Position numbers and translations under genes: made by a program. The notes beneath the pieces were generated by a model, which was not told where the DNA came from, did no database searches, and worked only from the letters and a program-made list of their open reading frames with translations. Below, piece by piece: positions 24,085 to 37,113 of a stretch of DNA of 64,000 nt (position 1 is its first letter; the number at the start of each line of letters is the position of its first letter). The stretch is from Isoetes taiwanensis (taxonomy: Eukaryota > Streptophyta > Lycopodiopsida > Isoetales > Isoetaceae), in assembly GCA_021234155.1 (NCBI GenBank), contig JAJEKV010000054.1, forward strand, positions 1,360,001 through 1,424,000, read 5' to 3'.

Positions 24085-24870
24085 TTGATTGATACTCCAA
24101 GGATGCCATGATAATATTATATGTATTTTTAGCTCTTATTGATTTTAATAATTTGTTCTATTTATCTTTAAATAAATAATATGATACTTACTAAAGTTTA
24201 AGTTGCTTTCTAAATGAATTCTCGGTTTCATCTATTTAGAATTAAATTTTCACCTAAGATAACTCTGTATAATTAAAATGCTATTTATATTCTGTTCAAA
24301 ATATTTAAAGAAAGTTTTAGATTGAAATTAATTAAATGATTACGTTTATGTTTAATAAAAAAAGAATAGTTTATTATTGATTAAATGTCAATATATTTTA
24401 TTTCACCAATAATAAATTATTCAATGATTATTATTCAACCAATAACTTTATATCATTTAATTAGTTTAAACCTAAAACTTTTCTTAAAGTATTTTTAAAA
24501 GTGTAAAAGTTTGTAAATTATGAAATTTTAATAATAGTTTTAAGTCAGTCGCTTATTAAACCATCAGATTTCATTTAATTATCATGATTGCTAAATTTTG
24601 AATCTGTTAAATCACTACAAATTAAAATTTCTATATCCTTGAAATGTCTAATTCTAAATAGATTTAAATGAAAATTAGTTCAGAAAACAAGTTTATTCTT
24701 TGATAACCATTATAGTTTTAATTGAAAGATAAACTTATATAATTAAAACTTACAAAAACTATAAAAATCAAGAAGAATCAACAATAAATATATTCTTCTA
24801 ATGGCGTTCTTGAAGTGCTATCTATTAAATCTGAATAAGTTCAAATTTTGTTAAATATGTCATCAATGCT
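24085..24870. repeat. AT-rich foldback element (long imperfect inverted repeat)
   Basis: The two halves are imperfect reverse complements. 24231-24244 TCTATTTAGAATTA pairs with 24649-24662; 24314-24340 pairs with 24452-24478; GATACTCCAAGGATGCC (about 24091) pairs with the reverse complement of the end near 24824. Arms are roughly 350 bp, with indels. The outer right end carries the same terminal sequence as 18354 and 51629. The structure is that of a MITE or foldback transposon with no coding capacity. Its transcript would fold into a long hairpin. Confidence 0.65.
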
Positions 24871-24879
24871 TGTCACACC

Positions 24880-25985
24880 CTAAAAAATAGAGCCACCTAA
24901 GCATTTGACCCCATCCGACGCTTAAGTGTAGGCTCTGCTCCCAGGTACATCCATGGGATTCGCAGATCCTCAGGCTAGGAATCGACTAGAGCCCTCATCT
25001 ACGATAACGATATATATATGCACATATTCTTTTCTTTGATAATTCTTACTGCTTTTAAGTGGTATTTTGGTAGGCACATAATCAAAATAACTCTAATGGT
25101 TCTAGGTAATACAAGATTCCTTTCCTTTCCTTTAAGCAGTTTCCACTTAGGGTGAAATCACACCATGGCTGACCCAAATTAATTACGTGGCACAATTAGG
25201 CATGCGTTTGGCACTGAAAATTTTGTGCCGCTCAGTTCATATCACATTATCAGGGTCCAAACCAGAGAAATGTGTGCCACACAAGCAAGAACAGAGACCT
25301 AATCCAGCCAAAACCTATCGATTTATGAGAGCTTTGCCACCAAATTTGAGAGATCTGCCAGCATTTTTAACCGATTGATCACTGCAGGGCCGGATTTGAA
25401 CCGGATTAAACCTCTCTTGGCTTTTTCTTTCTCAAAAATCCAATGATTTGAACCGGATTAAAGCTCTTCTAGGTTTTTCTTTGACAAAAATCCAGCGATT
25501 TGAGAGTTTTGGCATCGAATTTGAGAGATCTGGCACCGAATATGAACCGGATTGAAGCTCTTCCGAGTTTTTCTTGGCGCAGAAGGTGCCGTTCTTCCAA
25601 GCATTATCTGACGTGTTTGTCCGCCAAAAGTATGGACAGGCAAATTCCCCCGTCCAAAAAATAGTGCATGCCAAAACGCTGACTGGGCTTTGGGCATCCT
25701 AGATGTGATAGGTGCAGCATGCCCAATGTACACATGTCACAAATTTGTTGGTTATTTAGTTTTATTTTTTCAGTTTAGGCGGTAGTGTGATTTCAGCCTT
25801 ATAATGGTAGGCAGTTTCCACTTATAATGGTAGGCCCAGCTTTGACAGCTTTGACGAGAAAAATGTAAACTTGGAACTTAGCTTTGTCCTTTTTTTTTTT
25901 TTTTTACGTTTTTGAAACATTTTGTGTGTGCACTCACCGGAGTTATGTTCGTGACTCCTACAAGTAGAGAAGCGAGAAGTAAAAA
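24880..25985. other. Upstream region of MED16 with short tandem repeats
   Basis: No gene recognised. Between about 25385 and 25575 a 50-90 bp unit containing TTTGAACCGGATTAAA and TTTTTCTTTGACAAAAATCC is repeated three times with divergence. The last few hundred bases should include the MED16 promoter, but no clear TATA element can be assigned. An in-frame TAA lies two codons before the proposed MED16 ATG. Confidence 0.4.
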
Positions 25986-28900
25986 ATGAAAGCGGAAGGT
26001 GTAGGCCTAGATAGTATGCGAAAGACGGATAAAAGTGCACCAGGTCCGCTCGCAATTCCGGAAGTACCAGAGGAAGACGACGCCTCCGATGGCACCTTTC
26101 TTCAGCTCTCTCTTCATAGGCCCCCTTTCGTTCATCAGCACAGAAGAAAGTGCCCTGAGTTGTGTAAGACCTTCAGGTTAGTGGGTTCATCGCAATTATT
26201 ACTCTCCTTCGCTTATCAATATCATCTAGGACAGTATATGAAAATAAAGGCACGATGGAGATAACTTAGCATGAGCATTTTCTTCTGGAAAAAACGCTTA
26301 TTTTTTATGCTTTTTCTTCCAAGAAGAACAAGTTAGCTCCATTATACCTTCTTTATTCTCAGGTCTCTAACTGCCTTAACTATTATGTTAAAGTTCGTCT
26401 TCAGATTGATATGCGTGTATACAACTGGTGGCGAGTAAAGGCCACTCAGTAGTTCTTATTTTCTCCAAAACTTCCTGATAGTAGTGTTGGAAAAGCTGAC
26501 ATAGAAGATCAAATTAAGCTCTCTAAAAGGGGGCATAGAGAGCAAAAGATTCTTTCCTTTCTCATGGCACATGCATAATTAATGCACTATTTTAATTTTC
26601 GAGCATTAAAGTCTAATATTTTTCAGTGTCTCTTAGAAATTTTAGACTTAAGACTGAATAAGATCATACCTTGATAGGCATGGGAAGATGCTCAAATAAA
26701 TTGGTGTGGTGGAAGCGTGCAGGGAGATGAATTAGGCATAAGCATGCACTGATGCTCCATCCGAAGGGTTACAGGAAGATCTGATTGTTGGAGGAGGGAA
26801 TTTTACCAGCTTCATGTGCATCCATTTTCATATCAAATGTATAGATGCATTGGTCGAAATACCTTTAGGCATGAGAATGTCTGAAGCTTCTTTATTTCTC
26901 AGTTCCTCTAGACCAGCTGAACAGCTGTAACAAGCTGTATTTTAGCCAGAGTGCATCTACCTGCTTCTCCTTATAGGCATATAGGAATATTGCATGGGAG
27001 ATGCCGTAGGAGAACACAGAGCATTTGGTGACAAGTTATCGCGTTTCTAGCAGTTGCATCCACATTTTATGTATCTGTCTATATTCCAAATTATGAAGTC
27101 TGTTTGCCTTTGCAGTACTGCCACATGGTGCGGTCGGAGAAACTTGATTGCATCCGCCACAGAGACGTGTGCCAAAGATCCTGGGTAAAGCTTGTTTTCA
27201 TTGTACCAAAATGATTTTGCCAAATGGCTTGGTTGCTTGCCTGCTCTTAGAAGTATAAATGTAATCACACTGTAGTTTTGTCAAAGGTCCATAGAGGTCA
27301 GTTCATGTTATAACTTTATAGGTAGAATCTATTGTTCCCGTGCATTGCATAGACTCGAGCCCCACGGACGCTGAAGAAATGAGAGCAGTATCTTTATCCA
27401 ATGATGCTTTATCTAGGCATGAATTCCTTGTCTTCATTGTTATGCCTCATGGATTAGACTCGGGGTTTGGCTTTTGACGGTAATTTGTAGGTCAAAGGAT
27501 GAACAAGCATTTTGGATACCCGTCCATCTCGTGGATCCAGAGCGGCCTACTGAGCATGCGATTTTTAACGTCACTGCTGGTAGGGAAGATCTTTAGGCTG
27601 GTTATTACTTTCAGGGGACGGAGTTGTGTCAATTCTCAATCAGCTACTTCTATCTATTTTGAAGCAAGCATTTTTCTTATGTGACAGATTCATCATATGA
27701 CACAATAGACTTTCTTGAATGGTCACCAGCTGCATGTCCTCGTGCATTGTTGGTGGCAAACTCTCATGGGAGAGTGACAATTTGGAGCCAACCTTCACAA
27801 GTAAGAATGCTGTTGTGCCTGTTATAACAGATGAGTATGTCTAGATACCTCTCATATGACCTACTTTTAATATGATGGATATCAGGGACCAATAAATTTA
27901 GCACGCACATTCAACTGCTGGACAACAGAGCATGCATGGCGTCAAGACCGGGCAGTAGTAACAAAATGGGTGGCTGGAGTTCCTGCGGTATGTCTCTAAA
28001 AGCTTAGCTTGTGAATCAGTGGTTTTTCCAACATTTGTTCCTACTCATACACGCTGTACAATCAGTTTCGCTGGCCTGGCCTTCCATCAGCAAATTCAAA
28101 GCCAACTTTTGAAGAGAAGTTTCTAGGCAATCAAACTAGCATGTCTGGTACTTCTTCGTCATCTCTTTTATTTACTTTTTTAATTCAGTTGCGAGGCCTG
28201 TTACTCTGTGCTAAACTTCATCATTGGACAGCTCAGTGGCCAAGTTTTTTGTGTGTCTGCACTGTGCTCTCATCTGGATCTGTGCAACTTCATTGGCGTG
28301 CATGGCCTGAAAGCTCAGCTAAAAGCCCGCCAAAGTGGTTTTCCACAAGCAAAGGAATTCTGGGAGCAGGTCCAAGTGGTATTTTTGCTGCAGATATCAT
28401 CATAAGTGAAACAGGAACTTTACTAGTAGCGGGAGTGCCCATTGGAAATCCGTCTACAGTTGTCATATGGGAAATTACACCATCTAGTTTAAACAATTCT
28501 GCGCTTCAACAAGTCAATCTAAAGTTTGGAGCCTTAAGTTCAGTCACATCTAGCACACCTTCCTGGTCTGTTATATCTCCATTGGCTGCCTTGATGTTAG
28601 GTTGGCAAGAGGCTTCGAGGACTGGTCTATCTTCTTCGTCTTCAGAAGTAGAGAATGGAGGCCCATTGCTTCAGTCCTCTCCAATATCAAATTTGTCGGC
28701 ATATGTTAATCCAGAAGCAGCAGCGCCCTTAAGCTCTGGCAGTTTGAGTCTTACAACATGGGGCTCAGGAGTTGCTGCAGTTGCATTTGATCCAGCAAAA
28801 AGTGGTTCTGTGCTGTTTGTCATTGTAGTGGAAGGTGAGTACCAGATAATTTTTTTTCTTGCTTTGTTATTCTACGAAGATGTTTGATCCTTTATATCCC

Positions 28901-31900
28901 GCACCTTGTAGGACATTCTATATCTTTACACCATTCAGATGGTGGACCTTCTGTAACAGGATGGAGGTTTCAGAGATGGGAAAGTTCTCGTCAGCAAGTA
29001 GCGATTCATTCTGTTTTTGAGTGTGGGTCATCAAGTCTTGGAGCCATGCCACATCCCATGGCCACAACTTGGAATGCTGTTGTAAATAAGAGCATTCCCG
29101 TTTCAAGCCATCTGTCAACATCTTCAGCAGCTGCAAACTTGGGCTTATTAAAAGCTTTTGGCAGCAAGCATGAAGGTCAGGACCATACACCTATAATGAA
29201 GTGCATGGCTAAAATCGTATTCTCAGCCCATGGAGGAGAGGTGGCATTTTTACTTGTTGGAGGGGATATTCACTTGTTTTCTGTGTCGGACTTTATTTCG
29301 ATCAAGACTTTATCATTTCCAGTGGTGTTGTCAGTTGTGACACCTGCCTTTTCTGCAAGTGGATGTTGTTTATCTGTAGCGTGGCATGACAGGGAAAAGG
29401 ATATTACCTCTTTGGAAATCATGAGGGTTGAGCCGCCATCAAATTCTGGAGGCCAGTTACCTCTGAATGCAGGTACCTCTGAACGCCAAATAGCTGACAG
29501 GTACGCCGATGTTGATGAGTTGTCTTTCATGCATACAAATTTATTGCACTATGTTCATCTTCATCCGATTAATTGATCTAAAACGTGGCCATTTTAAATA
29601 GTAACTTTTCCATGGTCAGTGATGTACTTCAGAAATGCCCAAATGAAAGTTTTTTTGGATATTTTGATATGTCTGTGAATTATGCCAATGAATGAATAGT
29701 CTCAAAACACCTATTATTTTTACTGTAAAGAGGGAATAGTTTATCAATCTATGGAGAGTGAGCCATTTCCTTTGGCTTTGTATCTGGCACTATCTATTGT
29801 TATGTTGCCTCATCTAGTTTCAGCAAATACTTTGAGAGCAATATCTCACTACTCTTGCAGACATTTGTGCTTTGTAGGATGTAACAAAACCCTGATCGAT
29901 CACTCTTCTTGGTTTTGTTACATAGAGTTATGAATATGCTCAAGGCCACTTTTTATCTTTTAAATATAGCTTCTTGTATGTGATGACCATGTGGGGCAAG
30001 ATCATCAATTCAGGGTGGAAAAACTGCATTTGACAATGTAAATGATGGAGCATGTTTTGTGTCATGACTTTTGGAAAATGACCAAAATACTGTTATTGTT
30101 CTGAAAACTCCCAGAAAGCCATCCATATTTCCAAGATTACCAAAATGGCATTGGGAGATAAATGCCATGTTTCCCGCAATACTTATCAGTATCTAAAGAA
30201 GTTACTTAAATGCCATAGAAAGCAATTCACAATACAGAAAACGGTAGAAAACAATTGGAGATGAGACAAACGATGCTTTATCCCTTCATCCAATATGTGA
30301 AGCAATAGGGCTGAAAAGCAGATATTGACATGCAGGAAGTTCAAATTTCTCCAATGACTGCCTTTAAGAGCCAATGCTTTTTTCACCACATTCTCCAGCA
30401 GTTTCTTTCCTACAATTTTTCCTCAAGATTTTTGATGTAGATACATGGCCCCAAATGCTTTTATGTACCATTACGGGCAATAATTATGTACAGTAAAAAA
30501 CAAATGGCTTTCTGATAATTTTGGAAATAGTGATGGCTTTCTGAAACTGTTCTGAAACATCAATGGCATTTTGGTAATGTTCGCTATCACTTAAGTGACG
30601 TATTCTTTAATTGTTCAAAAGGAAAATTAATTCATGCTTGCTATCATGTTGATCAGTTACCACTTCTATGTTTGTTTTGGCTAAGCACTCTAAAATAAGA
30701 TTAGTTGATTGATTCTGGTTGATGCAGATTTTGGTGGAGCATGGTCACTGAATTAGACTGGTGGGATGCCGTGGCTTTTGCTCGAAGTGCCTCTGAAGAA
30801 AACCTTGGTAATCAAGTTAAAATTCAATCACTATAAATCTATGTAAAATTTAAACCAGGCAAAACCTGTTAAACTTCACTCATTGTCGTCACCCTAACAA
30901 TGTTTAACCTAATAGAGGGAAAAGTACTTCACCTTCTTCCATCAGGTTCAGATAACTTAAGACAACCTAATGAAATCTTGGGAAGAGGACGTTGTAAGTT
31001 AAAAGAGGTCAATTGACATTTAACTAGAACTGCTAACTCAAAGGACTTATGGAATTGTCAATGCAAACATTAATGTTGTCAAAAAAGAAATTTCAACCTA
31101 ATTTAATGGCTAGTTGGCTCAGCTTCAGTTAGGCCGCCTAAGAAAGGGCCAATGCTAATTATGTTGTTCAAATGAAAGAAATCTTCTGGGGAATGAACAA
31201 ATTGGCAATATTTTATGTTTGATAATGTGTTGCAATATGCTGATGAGAATCATAAAGCCTTGCATGCATGTATCCAAATTTCATCTAGGAATTGTTCACC
31301 ACTTTCCAAAGTAGAGTGGCATAATGAAGCTAGTTTTTTCTCTTTATCTGGTGGTTCTGCCTTGATTTCAGCAGCAAGAGATCAGGGATGCAATGACAAT
31401 TTAAGTTGTTATCCATATATGCATACCCAAATGGTGATTTTTATACCAAGTCTGATCTTATTTCTGCTTCCACACAGCTTCGTATTAAGATTTTCTTCCA
31501 GTGTTACACTATGGCCTGCCAGGCTTTATATAGAGCCAATGCTAATGATATGGACTTTCTTCCCACAGTATCAATTGCTGGAGTGGCGTCGTTACTTGAT
31601 GCTGACTTCCATTCCTTGCCAACCATTACTCATCGCCAACACTATGGGCCGGTATTGCAAAACGTTTCCTTTAAATTGAATAAATTCATATAGTCCGGTT
31701 TGCTTGGTAAGGATTCAAAGTAGCTGGAAAGTTGTCTGACATTCTAATGGGAACAGTGACACCTTCAATTCAGAGGGTTAATTATATGAGAATTTTCATA
31801 GCCTTGAGTATTTTCATATATTTATTCAGTTAGCAGGATATATGATATAATGATCTGTTTGAACTTGCTTGTTTAACAGATTTTGGATCGCATTAAGTGC

Positions 31901-34429
31901 CAAATGCTTGAAGGCCAAGATGCAGCAGACTTAAGAGCTCTTGTCCTTGACATGCAAGCAAGATTACTTCTCGAGATGCTGGGGAAGGGTATAGAGACAG
32001 CAATTATCAACCCTGCCACTCTTATTTCCGAGCCTTGGAATGCTTCAAGTGAACAGCTAACAGGAATAGGTGGAGATGCAATGGTTGTTGATCAATCCCT
32101 TGTTCTGAATGTACACGTAAGAGTACCTATAACTGAGGAATGCTATATGTTTCGGTTTGAGATCTAATAACTAGGTTTGCCATGTTAGTCGTATGTTGAT
32201 GCTGTTTTGGATCTAGCATCCCACTTCTTGACAAGACTCCGTCGGTATGCAAGCTTTTGTCGAACACTTGCAACTCATGCCGTTCCAAGTTCAGCATCTG
32301 CAGCTCCTAATAATCGCACTCCAGCTGGAAATCCTGTCGCAGGAGCACCGCCATCATCATCAGCATCATCTGCACAAGGTAAAGATGTTCTGTTTATAAA
32401 AAATGAAGTTTTAGAACTTTTAGAATTTATGCTCTCAAGCCTGAAATAGTGGAAAAATAGGAAGGAAATGCAGAACGGTCTCCCATAGGATCAGATCATG
32501 GTTATGTTGTCCAGGTTTTGATAAAAGTTGCCAGTGTTGGAATATACATCTTATTCTTATAGAAGTGGCACAATATTCCGCCTTAACAACCTGGGCCCGA
32601 GAGGTTTATAGTAGTTTTGTCGTGGTTTTATGGTGGTTTTCATAACAAGCTAGGTGTTTATAGCCATTTGGCATAACAAACTAGGTGTTTATGCACTTTT
32701 TAATGTGTTATTGGTGGGTGATACTCTTGCAATCAATGGCTGAGATCTGATCTCAGCCTTAAAACTTGAGGGCCAGGTTGTTAAGGTTATGTCACATGAT
32801 GACATAACCTTGTGATGATGTGTCACTACGCATCAGACTTACATTTATATAGGTTTAGGGTATGCTTACCTCGCCACAGTTGGGGGTTTACTATTTTAGT
32901 AAAAGATTTTAGTAAAAAACAGATCTAGTATCTTGTAAAGTAACACTCATAAGAGTGGCTTCTTTTTTATGTTTGTAAGTAACTAGATGATGTTCAGAAA
33001 TAGCTCATTCTTCTTTTGCTTTGCCCATGTTTTGCTTATGAAAAGCAACGTCAACTACTGCTACATCCAATGGTGGAGCTGCACAAGTTACAGCATGGGT
33101 GCAAGGAGCAATTGCTAAGATTAATAATAATACAGACGGGGCAGCAGCATCTTTACCTGCTTTAAATGGGCCATCACCACCTTTACAGTTTTCTGTTGGG
33201 ACCTCTACCTTTCCTGGTATTCCTGCAGTCCGCCTTATGGGGGATTGTTATTTTCTTCACAGGTTATGCCAGTTGCTTTGGTTTTGTCTTGTGTTTCGTA
33301 AGAGGCAATTACCACGTTTCTTTGGCAAAGCAACAGAAGCAAGCTCGGTAGTGGTAAAGTCTGCACAAATACATGGGAAAAATGAAGAGGTTGCAACGAG
33401 CGTTCCATCTCGGGCAAGCTCAGTCATGACTGTTAAAGGTGAAGAAGGAGGCAAGGTTGTACCGACCCAGTTAAAGGGGACTGATGAGATCAATAGCACC
33501 CGATCGGCAAGACTTGGTAGTGGTAATGCTGGACAGGGGTATACAGCAGACGAGGTAAATTAGTTTGTTGTTTTTGCACTTTATCTTTTATCAGTGTTAT
33601 GAATCTTCTGTCTGGCAGGTAAAATATCTATTTCTTGTGCTGCTAGACCTTTGCAAACGTACGTCATCACTCCCACATCCTCCGCCTAAGCATCAACCAG
33701 GAACAAATGGCCCAAGTTTCAGGCTTCACTATGTTGATGGCCACTATTCTGTGGCTCCAGAGGTAGTTGAAGCATCATTGGGCCCCCACATGCAGGTTAG
33801 TAATTTGTCAATGTGAGTGACATTTCGCCATTTCATAATAAGCGTCCTTTCTGCAGAATTTACCACGGCCAAAAGGAGCAGATGCTGCTGGCCTGCTGAT
33901 GCGGGAGTTGGAGCTTCATCCACCTGCAGAAGAGTGGAACAAATGTAATATATCTGGGGGTCCTTGGTCTGGCCCTCTTGAATACATGGAGGAAAACTCT
34001 GTTGATGGTTACCAATCCGTAAAAGAATTATGGCCACGGAAACGGCGTTTTGCTGAGCGTGATGCAGCATGCGGGCTTAAAACAGCTGCTGGTTTAGGAA
34101 GTTTTATGGGATTCATGGGTTCTAGACGTGATGTTATTACTGCATCATGGAAGATATCTCGTCATGGTGTATGGCACAAGGCAAGCATTTTTATCAGACG
34201 TGCTGTTTATGATACTTCTATTTTCCTTTTTGAATCATACGGCTGCTGTTTAAATTCTCTGATTCTTTTCATTGTTTTGCAGTGCATGCGATGTGGGAGG
34301 CAAACAGCTTCGTTGGCTGCTGCAGGGTCCAAAATGAAGTCTGCACAAGATCCGCGACAGGCATGGTGGACAGGACGATGGGCATTTACATGTCCCATGT
34401 GTGGGGGACATTGGGTCCGAGTTGTGTAG
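25986..34429 (+). CDS. MED16: Mediator complex subunit 16 (complete, 16 exons)
   Basis: MED16 (SFR6 in Arabidopsis) is a tail-module subunit of the Mediator coactivator. It links transcription factors for cold, iron and defence responses to RNA polymerase II in the nucleus. Exons: 25986-26176, 27116-27184, 27491-27579, 27688-27800, 27886-27987, 28066-28147, 28232-28834, 28912-29500, 30728-30807, 31569-31651, 31880-32116, 32189-32378, 33046-33554, 33619-33795, 33857-34180, 34283-34429. They sum to 3585 nt, exactly 1194 codons plus stop, with phases agreeing at every junction. Landmarks include FWIPVHLVDPERPTEHAIFN, EWSPAACPRALLVANSHGRV, LGAGPSGIFAAD, DADFHSLP, RIKCQMLEG, ASHFLTRLRRYASFCRTL, HYVDGHYSVAPEVVEA, and the C-terminal CxxC pairs with CPMCGGHWVRVV at the end. 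The length is close to known plant MED16. Intron 15 uses a GC donor; the rest are GT-AG. The N-terminal acidic extension is short. No damage is seen. Confidence 0.95.
32533..33000 (+). repeat. Possible LTR-like insertion in MED16 intron 12
   Basis: The 667-bp intron 12 holds a TGTTGGAATATA start, a perfect 12-bp stem palindrome (AAGGTTATGTCA / TGACATAACCTT, 32783-32811) and a TATA-like TTATATAGG near 32850. These features suggest a solo LTR or other small repeat, but no second copy or target duplication is visible here. Confidence 0.3.
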
Positions 34430-35248
34430 ACAAGACCGACTGTATTAAATGTAATATGCAACCAAAAAGCCTCTACAAGGGTTCATCAAACAAATCCTTG
34501 TGGTGGTGATTGCTTCAGATTGATATTTGAAGCAAGTGAAGCCATAGCAACACAGTTTTATGATGTCAAAGAACATTTGGAAGCTTACAAGGGCCTGATA
34601 AACAACAGCTTTACCGAAGCCTTCGTGTGGCTCTGTTTCAGGCCCTCTGATGCTCAAATATGATGAGCTGAAATACTCCATTGCAAGATTGTTTGCAATT
34701 GTATAAAGTATAGGGAGGTATATCATAAATGTATGTATTTGAAAGATGTATAAAGCATATAGTTCAAATTGACTAATCTTGTCCTGGTGCCCCACGATAC
34801 CTATCTTACGTTTAAACTCCAATACAAATGTGCATTAGCGTTGATCATTATTTATTGTTCCAAATGGTATAATTTCATGCTAATCCACTAATGGGGATTC
34901 ACATGCATAAACGGCAATGGGCCCATGCTGATATTACAATTTCTATCCCTGTACTCTTGCGCCATGCACAGCGCGTTGCTGAGGCAATGCTTCCGCTATT
35001 TCCCCTTGCTTGCTTAGCCGATTTTCAGCGCTGAAGAAAGAATTGCCCATAAGTGGACATGGTATTCACGGCTTTTGAAAGCCACATCACAACATAAGCA
35101 AAACAAAACCGAAGGGACACGAGTCGCATGCATTTCAAGCTAAATTTTTCGGAAGAGGTAATTCTTATTGTCGGAAATTTTTTCGGTGGAAATTTCTTGG
35201 GACGAAATATTCATGCAAAATTTCTTGCTGACAAAATTATTGTTATTT
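34430..35248. other. MED16 downstream region
   Basis: No gene recognised. It should contain the MED16 3' UTR; no single polyadenylation signal can be chosen. The right part runs into the 3' tail of the LINE. Confidence 0.4.
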
Positions 35249-37085
35249 AAATAGAATAGAATAGAATAGAATAGAATAAATTTTTTAACGTCTACGGAGA
35301 CCAATAGGTCATGGGACCCATACAATGGGCTAGTACAATCATTACTACTAGGATTAAAAAACCCCTGCCTCGAAAGGTTTTCAAGGGAAAAACCTTTGCA
35401 GTAATGATGATACTAGACAAGCAGAGATAATGACTACTGAGGGCTCAGTAATTGCAAGACGTTTATCTAGAACCTCAAGTATGTATAATGCCAAGTCATG
35501 CACAGATGGTGCTCTGAGAAGTTGTGGAAGCGTGGAATGGAATGCTAAGGTCAAAAAATGATTCCGGACTATCTCAAAAGCAGGGCAACTCAGAAGAATA
35601 TGGCTTTCATCTTCAATAACCTGTAACTGGCAACAGGCACATAGTCTCGCTTCTCGCGACAATTGCGGCCGCTCCCATCTACCCGTCTCAATCCGTAGCC
35701 TGTGGGACCCCGTGCGAATTGATGCAATAGCTACAAGCTTGTTCCTGGACAATGAAGCAAGCAAATAAGCTTGGGGCCCTGGTGCCAAGGTGGGATTTAT
35801 GTGTGCATGATAATGACCAGTTTTCACTTGGGCCAAAGTAACTGCGTCCCATATCTTTTGAGAAAAACGACCATTGAGATATTGTTGCAAAAGCTCAGGA
35901 TCAGAACTGGCAAGCATCAGGCAGTGCTCTGGTTGCACAACCCAACGGGCAAACCATGTAGTGCAATGCTCTTTCCAACATCATTTCAAACGCTGAGGAG
36001 ATTCAGCCATGGCAAGTGCAAGAACAGGATACCTAACATCATCCATGTGGTGCTCCTTGCGGATATAGTGGAGATGGCGCTTCATGGCAGAATGTTGAAG
36101 AGGCCAAAAACCTGTCTCTTGTAAAAGAATAGCATAGGGCACTGTTGTTTTAACTCCAAGGCTATAAGTGAGAAAGGACTTTTGCACCTGCTCCAAGCCC
36201 TCCCAAGCACTAGCACTAATGGCAGGCCCCCACACTTCAGAACCATACAGTAAAACACGCTCTACCAAAGCCCGAAACAAGTGAGCTTTCCGTGGCCAAT
36301 CATGAATTTCTGCGCGAAAACAATTGTTTTGCATTGCATAGAGTGCTCTCCATCCAGCAGCCACTGTTCCCAAAGTGTGTTCTTACAGAATTCTACACCA
36401 AGATACTTGTAGCTATCTACAACTTCAACTTCGCGGCTATCATAGTGCATAGTAGGAACATTGTGACGAGAAGATTGAACTACCAAAAGCTTGGTCTTTT
36501 GGAGATGAACATGCAGACCTGTGTTCTCACAAAAACTGTGCAGAGCATGTAAATGTTGCTGCATTCTAGCAGCGGTATGTGCCAGAAGTGAAACATCATC
36601 AGCATACATAAGTTGCCTAATGATATAGTGTGCCAAATGTGGACCTCCGCCGCCATGATTATCAAACCATTCTTCCAATTGATCAATGTACAAAGCAAAG
36701 AGTGTAGGAGATAAAGGGCAACCCTGACGAACTCCAAATATTGCTAGTGATTTGAGTACCTGATGCTGGAAATTTAGCAAAAACCCTTTATAGAGCCGAT
36801 AAACTGCATTTTGAAGATCTTGTGGAACCCCAAGTGCCTGCAAGCGCTGCCAAAGAAGCTGCGTGGTACTGTATCAAAAGCAGAAGTAAAATCCGCAAAG
36901 CATATATAGAGGTCTTGTTTCAAACTTCGACTATGTTCAATAAGCATGTGCAATGTGAAAATATGGTCTATTGTAGAATGGCATGGACGAAAGCCTGCCT
37001 GTCCTACAGCACGTACACCAGTATGTTCTGCCCATGATGTCAACTGCTTCTCAGTAAGACTGGCTAAGAGCTTTGAGAAAACAAA
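35249..37085 (-). mobile_element. 5'-truncated non-LTR retrotransposon (LINE), RT and C-terminal zinc knuckle
   Basis: Minus-strand fragments form the RT half of a LINE ORF2. Motif A is FADFTSAFDTVPR (about 36900), then GVRQGCPLSPTLFALYIDQL, then the YADD box in LMYADDVSLLA (about 36600), then KYLGVEF and RVLLYGSEVWGP. The C-terminal knuckle is CACCQLQVIEDESHILLSC (about 35610). Frameshifts lie near 36838, 36370 and 35960. The catalytic Asp residues are kept. The 3' end is a simple-repeat tail, (AATAG)n on the plus strand at 35249-35280, as in LINEs without poly(A). The endonuclease half is absent: homology stops at about 37083, where the Helitron terminus begins, so that insertion or deletion truncated it. 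Confidence 0.85.
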
Positions 37086-37113
37086 CTAGTAACATTGCTC
37101 GTCGTTGCGGGGC
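37086..37113 (-). mobile_element. Helitron 3' terminus, second copy, minus strand
   Basis: Minus strand: an imperfect hairpin (37113-37097), 7 nt, then CTAG (37089-37086) and a T. The layout matches the terminus at 18404: both read CTAG-N7-GC..CG.CGTTGC.GGGC-TTTAG on the plus strand. The stem has mismatches, so this copy is older or the family is diverse. It sits exactly where the LINE is cut. Confidence 0.55.

Noticed and set aside
27325-27390. Apparent MED16 exon reading IVPVHCIDSSPTDAEEMR
   Set aside because: It resembles the expected FWIPVH region only by chance. Its phase does not fit either neighbour, whereas 27491-27579 matches the family better and keeps the frame.
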